Shown here: in pieces, positions 42,440 to 49,333 of the stretch
How positions within the stretch are numbered: the first letter of the stretch is position 1
Layout of the letters: each line of letters opens with the position of its first letter
From: Mesorhizobium sp. ORS 3324
GTDB lineage: Bacteria; Pseudomonadota; Alphaproteobacteria; Rhizobiales; Rhizobiaceae
NCBI GenBank assembly: GCA_000824825.2
Contig: LM655170.1
Coordinates: 399,770-449,102 of the forward strand
Length of the DNA: 49,333 nucleotides
Direction of reading: 5' to 3'
Notes under the pieces: generated by a model
Told to the model about the DNA's origin: nothing
What the model saw: only the letters and a program-made list of their open reading frames with translations
The model's database searches: none
Made by a program: the position numbers and the translations under genes

Positions 42440-43693
42440 ATGACAAGACACTATTCCGCGCTTTCGCTCTTCAAGGAAGGCATCGCCGGCCAGACCGGAT
42501 GGGAACAGGCCTGGCGCTCGCCCTATCCGAAGGCGCGCTATGACGCCATCATCATCGGCGGCGGCGGCCATGGCCTCGCCACGGCATACTATCTGGCGAA
42601 GAATCACGGCGTCACCAACGTCGCCTTGCTGGAGAAGGGCTGGATCGGCGGCGGCAACACCGGCCGCAACACCACCGTTGTGCGCTCCAACTACTTCTAC
42701 CCTGAAAGCGCGGCGATCTACGGGCTGGCGCACAGCCTCTACAAGTCGCTCTCTAAGGACCTGAACTACAATGTGATGCTTTCCGCGCGCGGCATCCTCA
42801 CCCTCGCGCATAGCGAAGCCGGCATGGAAACCGCTGCGCGGTCGGTCAACGCCATCCAGGTCAACGGCATCGACTGCGAGCTGTTCTCGGTCGAGGACGT
42901 GCGCCGCGTCGTGCCGATCTACAATTTCAGCCCGGATGCCCGCTACCCGGTCTACGGCGGCACCTGGCAGCCGAGCGGCGGCACCGCCCGCCACGACGCC
43001 GTCGCCTGGGGCTATGCGCGCGCGGCAAGCCGTCTCGGGGTTGATATCATCCAGAATTGCGAGATTACCGACTTCATCATCGAGAACGGTCGCTGCCGCG
43101 GTGTCGTCACCTCGCGCGGCGCAATCAGGGCCGAGCGCACGGGGATGGCGGTGGCCGGCCACTCGTCGGTGCTGGCGGCGAAAGCGGGGTTCCGGCTACC
43201 GGTCAATTCCTACGCGCTGCAGGCCTGCGTGTCCGAGCCGGTCAAGCCGATCATCGACACGGTGGTGATCTCGCCGGACACGGGCGTTTACGCCAGCCAG
43301 TCGGACAAGGGCGAACTGGTGATCGGCGGCGCGCTCGACCGCATCCCGTCCTACGGCCAGCGCGGCAACCTGCCAGTGCTGGAGGGCGTGATCGCCGGCA
43401 TGCTCGACATGTTCCCGATCTTCGGCCAGTTGAAGATGATGCGGCAATGGGCGGGCATCGTCGATGTCGTCCCGGATTCCTCGCCCATCATCGGCGAATC
43501 GCCCTTGCCCGGCCTCTTCCTCAATTGCGGCTGGGGCACCGGCGGTTTCAAGGCGATCCCCGCCGGCGGCACGCTGCTTGCCCACCTGCTTGCAACCGGC
43601 AGGCACCACGACATCAGCCGGCCCTTCGATCTCGACCGCTTCGCCCGCGGCCGGCTGATCGACGAGGCCGCCGGTTCCGGCATTGCCCATTGA
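42440..43693 (+). CDS. soxB: Sarcosine oxidase subunit beta
   Basis: This 417-residue flavoprotein is the beta subunit of heterotetrameric sarcosine oxidase. The N-terminal FAD motif is DAIIIGGGGHGLATAYYLAK (35-54). His185 in GGTARHDAVAWGYA corresponds to the histidine that carries covalent FMN in characterised enzymes. The C-terminal segment NCGWGTGGFKAIPAGG is typical. It demethylates sarcosine oxidatively to glycine with SoxA. It is the first gene of soxBDAG; soxD follows after 14 bases. Sarcosine commonly arises from glycine betaine or creatine breakdown. Confidence 0.95.
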   Translation: MTRHYSALSLFKEGIAGQTGWEQAWRSPYPKARYDAIIIGGGGHGLATAYYLAKNHGVTNVALLEKGWIGGGNTGRNTTVVRSNYFYPESAAIYGLAHSLYKSLSKDLNYNVMLSARGILTLAHSEAGMETAARSVNAIQVNGIDCELFSVEDVRRVVPIYNFSPDARYPVYGGTWQPSGGTARHDAVAWGYARAASRLGVDIIQNCEITDFIIENGRCRGVVTSRGAIRAERTGMAVAGHSSVLAAKAGFRLPVNSYALQACVSEPVKPIIDTVVISPDTGVYASQSDKGELVIGGALDRIPSYGQRGNLPVLEGVIAGMLDMFPIFGQLKMMRQWAGIVDVVPDSSPIIGESPLPGLFLNCGWGTGGFKAIPAGGTLLAHLLATGRHHDISRPFDLDRFARGRLIDEAAGSGIAH

Positions 43694-43707
43694 AGGTCTA
43701 GAAGAAG

Positions 43708-43977
43708 ATGCAGCTCTTTCCCTGTCCGTTCTGCGGGCCGCGCGAAGAAAGCGAATTTCACTATGGCGGCGAGGCCGGCAATTTGAGGCCCGACGGCAAC
43801 GACGTCACGGCCGAGCGCTGGGCCGGCTATCTGCATATGCGCGACAATCCGAAGGGCCCGACCCGCGAGATCTGGATGCATTTGACCTGCGGCGAGTTCT
43901 TCGCGATGAGCCGTGACAGCGTCAATCACAAGGTGTCGGGCTCCTCTGCGCTCGGCGAAACGGAGCACGGCGCATGA
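43708..43977 (+). CDS. soxD: Sarcosine oxidase subunit delta
   Basis: This 89-residue small subunit has the zinc ligand set at Cys6 and Cys9 (CPFC) and His58 and Cys61 (HLTCGEFF), as in known SoxD proteins. It is structural and stabilises the complex. The TGA overlaps the soxA ATG (43974-43977). Confidence 0.95.
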   Translation: MQLFPCPFCGPREESEFHYGGEAGNLRPDGNDVTAERWAGYLHMRDNPKGPTREIWMHLTCGEFFAMSRDSVNHKVSGSSALGETEHGA

Positions 43978-46856
43978 GCGCGTCCCGTCTCCCCAATGGC
44001 GGCAGCGATATCGATCGCGCACGCCCGCTGACCTTCACCTTCGACGGCGGGCGCATAGAGGGCTTCGCCGGCGATACGATCGCCTCCGCCTTGCTGGCCA
44101 GCGGCCGGGCCGTTGTCGGCCGCAGCTTCAAATATCACCGGCCACGCGGCATCTGGGGCTCCGGTGTGGAGGAGCCCAACGCGCTGGTCGATATCGAGCG
44201 CGCCGGCGGCCGCGTGCCGAATGCGCGGGCAACGACCGAGCCGGCCAAGGACGGCATTGTCGTCAGAAGCGTCAACGCGACGCCGACAGCGCTCGCCGAC
44301 CGCAACGCGGTTCTCGACCGTTTTGCCCGCTTCCTGCCCGCCGCCTTCTACTACAAGACCTTCATGTGGCCGGACTGGCACCTGTTCGAGCCGCGCATTC
44401 GCGCCATGGCCGGACTTGGTGTCGTCGACCGCAATTGGAAGCCGCGCCAGATGGCGGACCAGATCAACCATCATTGTGACGTGCTGGTGGTCGGCGCGGG
44501 ACCGGCGGGTCTCGCCGCAGCTGCCGGCGCCGCGGCGGCCGGGCATTCGGTTGCCCTGGTCGACGACAGCACGCGTCCCGGCGGATCGCTGCGTCACCGC
44601 GCGGGTGACGTCGACAGCGTCGAAGGGATGGCGTGGGTCGACGCAATGGTGGCCAAGCTGAAGAGCGAGGGCCAACTCGTGCTCAGCGATACGACCGCCT
44701 TCGGCCTCTACGATCACAATCTGGTCGCGCTCAACCAGCGGCACCGTGACGGCCGGCCGGATACGCTGTGGCGCGTGCGGCCGCGCCGCATCGTGCTGGC
44801 GACGGGGGCGATCGAGCGGCCCGTGCCGTTCGCCAACAACGATCTTCCGGGCATCCTCTCCGCCGATGCCGCACTTGCCTATCTGCGCCGGCATGGCGTG
44901 CTTGTGGGGCAACAGATCGTGGTCGCGACCAACAACGACAGCGCCTACGAGGCGGCCACGGCCCTGGCGGCGGCCGGCGCCTCCGTGACAGTGGTCGATT
45001 GCCGGCGTGACTGCGGCGCGCAAGCCGGGGCCGGCATTCGCGTCCTGGCGGGGCGGACGGTCGTAGCGGCGCGGGGGCGCAATGCGGTCCGGGGTGTCCT
45101 GCTCGACGACGGTACAAACCTTGCTGCCGATTGCGTGCTCGTCTCGGGCGGCTGGACGCCGACGGTGCACCTGTTCTCGCAGGCGAAGGGCAAGCTTGCC
45201 TGGAGCGATGACCTCGCGGCTTTCGTTCCCGGTGAGGCCGTCGACGGGATTGGCGTAGCCGGCGCGGTGGCAGGCACTGTCTCGCTTTCCGAGACCTTGG
45301 CCAGCGGCGCGGCGGCCCTCGGCCCGTTCGGCTCCTCGTCGACACCAGTGGCCCACAGCACGGGAGCGGAGGCAACGCTGGGCGTTGTCGGCCTGTGGCC
45401 GAAGCCCAAGGCCAAGGGCCGCGTGTGGATCGATTATCAGAGCGACGTCACCGCCAAAGATGTCGAGCTTGCGGCGCGGGAGAACTTCGTCTCCGTCGAG
45501 CACCTGAAGCGCTACACGACGCTCGGCATGGCGACGGACCAGGGCAAGACGTCGAACCTGAACGGCCTGGCGCTGCTGGCCGACGTCACCGGACGCGGCA
45601 TCGCGGAAGTCGGCACCACGACCTATCGGCCGCCATTCACGCCTGTTCCCTTTGCCAGTCTCGCCGGAGCGCGCCGTGGCAGCATGCACGCGCCGGTCCG
45701 CCGCCTGCCGCTGGAGGCGAGCCATCGCGCGGCAAGCGGGGTCTTCCAGGAATATGGCGGCTGGCTGAGGCCGGCCTATTACGGTAGCGGCGATGCCGAA
45801 GCTGCAATCCAGGACGGTGTGCGACGCGCCCGGCAGTCCGTCGCGCTGTTCGACGGCTCGACGCTCGGCAAGATCGAGGTGATCGGTCCGCGCGCGGCCG
45901 ATTTCGTCGACTTCATCTATTACAACACCATGTCGACCCTGAAGCCGGGCCACTGCCGCTACGGCTTCATGCTGTCGGAAAACGGCGTCGTGTTCGATGA
46001 CGGCGTTCTCGTCCGTCTGGACGAGCATCGCTTCATCGTCTCCTGCTCGTCGTCGCATGTCGCCGCCGTCCATGCCCGGCTGGAAGAGTGGCGGCAGGAT
46101 CGTTTCGGCCGCGATGCGGTCTATATCCACAACGCCACCGCGCAATACGCCACCTTGACCGTGTCGGGGCCGAATGCGCGCGGGCTGGTGGAGGCGCTCG
46201 ACCTGGGCGCTACGCTGGACGATGCCAGCCTGCCGCACATGGCCGTCGCCGCCGGCCGCTTTGCCGGCGACGAGGTGCGTATAACCCGGGTCTCCTTCAC
46301 CGGCGATCGGAGTTACGAAATCTCCATCCGCGCCGATCGGGCCGAGGCGCTTTGGACACGGATGCAGCAAGAGGGCTGCGCGTTCGACGCCGTGCTGCTC
46401 GGGCTCGAGTCGCTGATGATCCTGCGCGCCGAGAAGGGGTACATCGTCATCGGCAAGGACACCGACGGCAACACCATGCCGCACGACCTGGGTGTCGCAG
46501 GCCCTCGGACCAAACGTACAGGTGAATTCGTAGGCCGGCGCTCGCTTTTCATCGAAGCGGCAGACGACGGCAATCGCAACCAGCTTGTCGGTCTCGCGGT
46601 CCGCGAAGGCGAGGCGCCGCTGGCGACCGGCGCGCATGGTGTGGAGAAAAGCGGGGGCCCACTTCGAAGCATCGGCTTCGTTACCTCCAGCTATCGAAGC
46701 CCGATCCTGGGGCGCCCGGTTGCGTTGGCGCTCATCGAGCGCGGCGCCGCGCGGCATGGCGAAACGATCGACGTTCAACATCTCGGCGTTGTGCGGCAGG
46801 CAACAATCGTTGCGCCCTGCGCCTTCGATCCGGAGGGGAAACGACTCCATGCGTAA
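43974..46856 (+). CDS. soxA: Sarcosine oxidase subunit alpha
   Basis: This 960-residue large subunit has, in order, an N-terminal 2Fe-2S-ferredoxin-like domain without the cluster cysteines (about 15-100, LTFTFDGGRIEGFAGDTIASALLASG), an NAD/FAD Rossmann domain (DVLVVGAGPAGLAAAAGAAA, about 165-185), and a GcvT/aminomethyltransferase-like C-terminal domain (from about 580) that binds tetrahydrofolate and takes up the methylene group. Length is usual. The stop overlaps the soxG start by eight bases. A very long antisense open frame on the other strand is only a GC-bias shadow. Confidence 0.95.
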   Translation: MSASRLPNGGSDIDRARPLTFTFDGGRIEGFAGDTIASALLASGRAVVGRSFKYHRPRGIWGSGVEEPNALVDIERAGGRVPNARATTEPAKDGIVVRSVNATPTALADRNAVLDRFARFLPAAFYYKTFMWPDWHLFEPRIRAMAGLGVVDRNWKPRQMADQINHHCDVLVVGAGPAGLAAAAGAAAAGHSVALVDDSTRPGGSLRHRAGDVDSVEGMAWVDAMVAKLKSEGQLVLSDTTAFGLYDHNLVALNQRHRDGRPDTLWRVRPRRIVLATGAIERPVPFANNDLPGILSADAALAYLRRHGVLVGQQIVVATNNDSAYEAATALAAAGASVTVVDCRRDCGAQAGAGIRVLAGRTVVAARGRNAVRGVLLDDGTNLAADCVLVSGGWTPTVHLFSQAKGKLAWSDDLAAFVPGEAVDGIGVAGAVAGTVSLSETLASGAAALGPFGSSSTPVAHSTGAEATLGVVGLWPKPKAKGRVWIDYQSDVTAKDVELAARENFVSVEHLKRYTTLGMATDQGKTSNLNGLALLADVTGRGIAEVGTTTYRPPFTPVPFASLAGARRGSMHAPVRRLPLEASHRAASGVFQEYGGWLRPAYYGSGDAEAAIQDGVRRARQSVALFDGSTLGKIEVIGPRAADFVDFIYYNTMSTLKPGHCRYGFMLSENGVVFDDGVLVRLDEHRFIVSCSSSHVAAVHARLEEWRQDRFGRDAVYIHNATAQYATLTVSGPNARGLVEALDLGATLDDASLPHMAVAAGRFAGDEVRITRVSFTGDRSYEISIRADRAEALWTRMQQEGCAFDAVLLGLESLMILRAEKGYIVIGKDTDGNTMPHDLGVAGPRTKRTGEFVGRRSLFIEAADDGNRNQLVGLAVREGEAPLATGAHGVEKSGGPLRSIGFVTSSYRSPILGRPVALALIERGAARHGETIDVQHLGVVRQATIVAPCAFDPEGKRLHA

Positions 46857-47391
46857 CCTTGCCGAGAAATGGCCGGCAGCGCCCGACTGGGCCACGGCGG
46901 TGCTGAACAAGGGCGGCGTCAGCGTGCGCACGCTTGGCGGGTTGAACCAGCTCCTGGTCAGCGGCGACCTCACAGCCTGGTCGAAGGCTTCGGGTCTTGC
47001 TGGCGAGGGCGTCGGAGCCGGCGCGGTTGCCGGCGGCGGCAAATACATGGTGCGGATCGCGCGCGATCGCATTCTTGCCGTCGGCGAAAAGCCATTTCCC
47101 ATCGCCGCCGGCTGGCACGAGGCCGGTTTCGCGGTCTCGGTCGTGGACGCCGGGCTGCATGTGTTCGAGGTCGAGGGACCGAGTCTGGCTGGTCTGGTCG
47201 CCAGGGCCACGACACTCGATCCGCAGCAGGCAAGCCGTTCGGCTTCAGTGCTTTTTGCCGGCGTCAATGTGCTCTTCTACCGGTTCGGCAATGCCAACCG
47301 GGGGCGTCTCCACGTCGACCGCGGTTTTGCGCCGTACCTTTGGGAATGGCTCGAACAATCGCTGGACCGGCTCGGCTCTTCAAGTCGCTGA
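46849..47391 (+). CDS. soxG: Sarcosine oxidase subunit gamma
   Basis: This 180-residue gamma subunit, MRNLAEKWPAAPDWATAV to RGFAPYLWEWLEQSL, shows the typical HVDRGFAPYLWEWL end. It resembles GcvT N-terminal pieces and packs on SoxA. The ATG at 46849 overlaps the soxA stop, so translation is coupled. It ends the sox operon; no folD, glyA or purU gene is seen next to it on the right. Confidence 0.92.
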   Translation: MRNLAEKWPAAPDWATAVLNKGGVSVRTLGGLNQLLVSGDLTAWSKASGLAGEGVGAGAVAGGGKYMVRIARDRILAVGEKPFPIAAGWHEAGFAVSVVDAGLHVFEVEGPSLAGLVARATTLDPQQASRSASVLFAGVNVLFYRFGNANRGRLHVDRGFAPYLWEWLEQSLDRLGSSSR

Positions 47392-47521
47392 CCCGCTCAA
47401 GTTTCTGTTTTACGCAATTCCGGGCCGAAATCCGCGACGAACTTTCCTAGAATCGCACTGGTATTGTGGCGCCGCGGGTTTCAGGTCTATCTAGCCGCGG
47501 TTAAACCTTGTCCGGCGCGCC

Positions 47522-48193
47522 ATGCCCTCCGATTCCAGTGTTGATGAAGTCGAGCGACGGCCCGGTCTGACCGGCAACACCAAGGTGACGCGCGAGGACT
47601 GGATGAAGCTCGCGCTGGAGACGTTGATCTGCGATGGCGTGGAGGCGGTGCGCGTGCTTGCGCTCGGGCAGAAGCTGAACGTCTCCCGCTCCAGCTTCTA
47701 CTGGTATTTCAAGAGCCGCCAGGACCTGCTGGACCAGCTCCTCGACCATTGGCGCAGCAACAACACCCGTTTCATCGTCGAGCAGGCGGGTCGGCCGGCG
47801 GCGTCGATAACGCAGGCGGTGCTCAACGTGTTCGAATGCTGGCTGGATGAATCGCTGTTCAATCCGCGGCTGGATTTCGCCGTGCGGGCGTGGTCCAGCC
47901 AATCGGCCAAGGTGCACCGGATCGTCAACGAGGAGGACGATGCGAGGGTCGACGCCATCCGCGAGATGTTTTCGCGGCACGGCTACGAAGAGACCGAGGC
48001 GTTTGTGCGAGCCCGCGTGCTGTACTTCACGCAGATCGGCTATTACTCGCTCGAGATCGTCGAACCGGTGAGCCGCCGCCTCTCCCTGACGCCTACCTAT
48101 CTGCTCACCCACACAGGCAAGGAACCTCTCGAAGGAGAGGTCGAAGCCTTTGCCGAAAAGATGCGGCGTCTGTCCCGAGGCGCAAAAAAATAG
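47522..48193 (+). CDS. TetR/AcrR-family transcriptional regulator
   Basis: This 223-residue regulator has a TetR helix-turn-helix at about 20-70 (REDWMKLALETLICDG, then ALGQKLNVSRSSFYWYFKSRQDLLDQLL) and a variable C-terminal ligand domain. It lies 130 bases after soxG on the same strand and 34 bases before the metallo-hydrolase gene. It may control sox, the hydrolase gene or itself; no operator is obvious. Confidence 0.87.
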   Translation: MPSDSSVDEVERRPGLTGNTKVTREDWMKLALETLICDGVEAVRVLALGQKLNVSRSSFYWYFKSRQDLLDQLLDHWRSNNTRFIVEQAGRPAASITQAVLNVFECWLDESLFNPRLDFAVRAWSSQSAKVHRIVNEEDDARVDAIREMFSRHGYEETEAFVRARVLYFTQIGYYSLEIVEPVSRRLSLTPTYLLTHTGKEPLEGEVEAFAEKMRRLSRGAKK

Positions 48194-48227
48194 CCTGCCG
48201 GAGGATGCAACTTATGCCGTCCCTATC

Positions 48228-49229
48228 ATGACGCTTCTCGTCCAGCCGCGCTTGGTGAACGAGCCGTTTTCCGACCCGGGACTGCTTCTCGATTTCCGCT
48301 TCGGCGGTAGGGCAGTCCTCTTTGACCTCGGCGATCTGTCGGCGCTTTCGCCGCGCGAGATCCTGCGCGTTTCGCACGTGTTCGTGTCGCACATGCACAT
48401 GGATCACTTCAGCGGGTTCGATCGTCTGCTCAGGGTGTCGCTCTATCGTGAGAAGCAGGTCCATATCATCGGCCCGCCCGGGCTGGCGGATGCCGTTGAG
48501 GCCAAGCTGAGGGCCTATACTTGGAATCTCCTCGACGAACGGTCGCAGGACTTTACGATCTTCGCCTCTGATTGGACGGAAGAAGGCTTTGCCACTGCAG
48601 CCGCCTTCCGGGCGCGCAGGGCTTTCGTGCGGGAGAATTGGCAGAACGCGGACACTCAGTTTCCTTTGGACGATCCGGAGTTCACGATCGAAGCCGTCAC
48701 GCTCGATCACGGGATTCCGTGCTTAGCCTTCGCGTTCCAGGAAAAGCTGCGGGTCAACGTGCACAGGTCGCGCCTGGATGAACTCGATCTTCCTGTCGGA
48801 CCTTGGCTCACAGACGCCAAGCGGGCGGCGCGACGCGGCGCCGACGCGGTTACTGAGTTCACGCCGAGTGCAGGCAGGAAGGTAACGCTTGGCGAACTGC
48901 TGCGGGCTCAGGCACTGGTCTGTGCACCGGGCCAACGCATCGCCTATGTGACTGATTTGGCGTTCTGTCCGGACAATGTCACACGTCTATCCAACTTGGT
49001 GCGCGGCGCCGATGAGCTTTTCATCGAAGGCGGATTCCTGGAGGTAGACCGAGACCTCGCGGCGTCGAGGAAGCATCTGACCGCCGCGCAGGCAGGTGCG
49101 ATCGCCAGGCAAGCCGGCGCGATCTCCGCCCACCAGATACACCTTTCGCCTCGGTATCTCGGACGCGAAGACGAGCTGCGGGCTGAATTCGAAGCTGGAT
49201 TTCTCGGACGTTCGGTTACAGCGAGATAA
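48228..49229 (+). CDS. Metallo-beta-lactamase-fold hydrolase resembling ribonuclease Z
   Basis: This 333-residue MBL-fold protein has the zinc motif HMHMDH (residues 55-60), a later DLAF segment supplying the bridging aspartate, and HQIHLSPRYLGRE near the C-terminus, close to the FSPRY motif of tRNase Z. ATG 48228 is chosen over an upstream frame that would overlap the TetR gene. It may be a true tRNA 3'-endonuclease or one of the many RNase Z-like hydrolases of other substrates; a second candidate would have to be looked for elsewhere in the genome. It probably shares a transcript with the TetR gene. Confidence 0.83.
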   Translation: MTLLVQPRLVNEPFSDPGLLLDFRFGGRAVLFDLGDLSALSPREILRVSHVFVSHMHMDHFSGFDRLLRVSLYREKQVHIIGPPGLADAVEAKLRAYTWNLLDERSQDFTIFASDWTEEGFATAAAFRARRAFVRENWQNADTQFPLDDPEFTIEAVTLDHGIPCLAFAFQEKLRVNVHRSRLDELDLPVGPWLTDAKRAARRGADAVTEFTPSAGRKVTLGELLRAQALVCAPGQRIAYVTDLAFCPDNVTRLSNLVRGADELFIEGGFLEVDRDLAASRKHLTAAQAGAIARQAGAISAHQIHLSPRYLGREDELRAEFEAGFLGRSVTAR

Positions 49230-49309
49230 GGCTCGTTCCCCTTGTAAGGGCTCCTGCTATTGCGCGCACGGTCGGGGCAGGTAAGCGCCGACGAGCTTGC
49301 CAATTTTTC

Positions 49310-49333
49310 CTAGAACAGGCCTTCGATCTGGCC
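49310..49333 (-). CDS. Possible C-terminal fragment of a leftward gene (partial)
   Basis: Read leftward from the edge, the frame gives GQIEGLF then TAG (49312-49310). The 80 bases to its left carry no gene, so a convergent gene ending here is plausible. Eight codons are too few to identify it. Confidence 0.25.
   Translation of the reverse strand, partial: GQIEGLF

Noticed and set aside
43926..47267. A 1113-codon open frame antisense to soxD-soxA-soxG
   Set aside because: It is complementary to three well-recognised sox genes. Its translation is Arg/Asp/His/Gly-rich low-complexity sequence with no family motif, as expected from GC-skewed codon positions.

Overview
The window is dense, GC-rich, fully coding DNA of an alphaproteobacterium. 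It most resembles a Mesorhizobium-type member of the Rhizobiales. The reasons are the S. meliloti-like ehu/eut ectoine locus, an L-fuconate (enolase-superfamily) sugar operon, intergenic palindromes of the kind scattered through rhizobial genomes, and GTG/TTG starts with short translational overlaps. I see no rRNA, tRNA, CRISPR, phage or transposase gene.

Region 1 (1-13.5 kb) is a complete uptake and breakdown locus for the osmolytes ectoine and 5-hydroxyectoine. Leftward are doeX (Lrp/AsnC regulator), doeC (aldehyde dehydrogenase) and doeD (aminotransferase). Rightward are enuR (MocR-type regulator), the ABC importer ehuABCD, eutABC (5-hydroxyectoine to ectoine), then eutD/doeA (ring hydrolase) and eutE/doeB (deacetylase). 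Together they import the compounds, open the ring, deacetylate to diaminobutyrate and carry it to aspartate. A hairpin at 13476-13514 separates this from the next region.

Region 2 (13.5-27.7 kb) is a sugar and sugar-acid region. A ten-gene leftward operon (22936 to 13518) encodes a carbohydrate ABC importer, a second mandelate-racemase-type enzyme, a mutarotase, a Gfo/Idh/MocA oxidoreductase, a MaoC-like protein, an SDR dehydrogenase and L-fuconate dehydratase. An IclR regulator diverges from it and is followed by a lactonase-type amidohydrolase. Facing these is a second leftward operon: a MaoC-like protein, a family III CoA-transferase and a solute-binding-protein homologue without a signal peptide. 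The mixture of fuconate enzymes with CoA-ester-type proteins does not match a textbook pathway and is the best candidate here for undescribed biology.

Region 3 (28-42 kb) is a surface-polysaccharide cluster of mixed polarity: GNAT-like proteins, a Wzy/ligase-type membrane protein, a GH5-like glycosidase, a Wzz/ExoP-like protein with a degenerate kinase domain, a Wzx flippase, a GT4 glycosyltransferase, a beta-propeller protein resembling GINT1 N-terminal domains, an FAD monooxygenase and a WecG/TagA glycosyltransferase. AT-rich gene-free stretches flank it on both sides.

Region 4 (42.4-49.3 kb) holds heterotetrameric sarcosine oxidase soxBDAG (N-methylglycine to glycine with formation of methylene-tetrahydrofolate), then a TetR regulator and an RNase Z-like metallo-hydrolase. 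The last 24 bases may be the C-terminal tail of a leftward gene.
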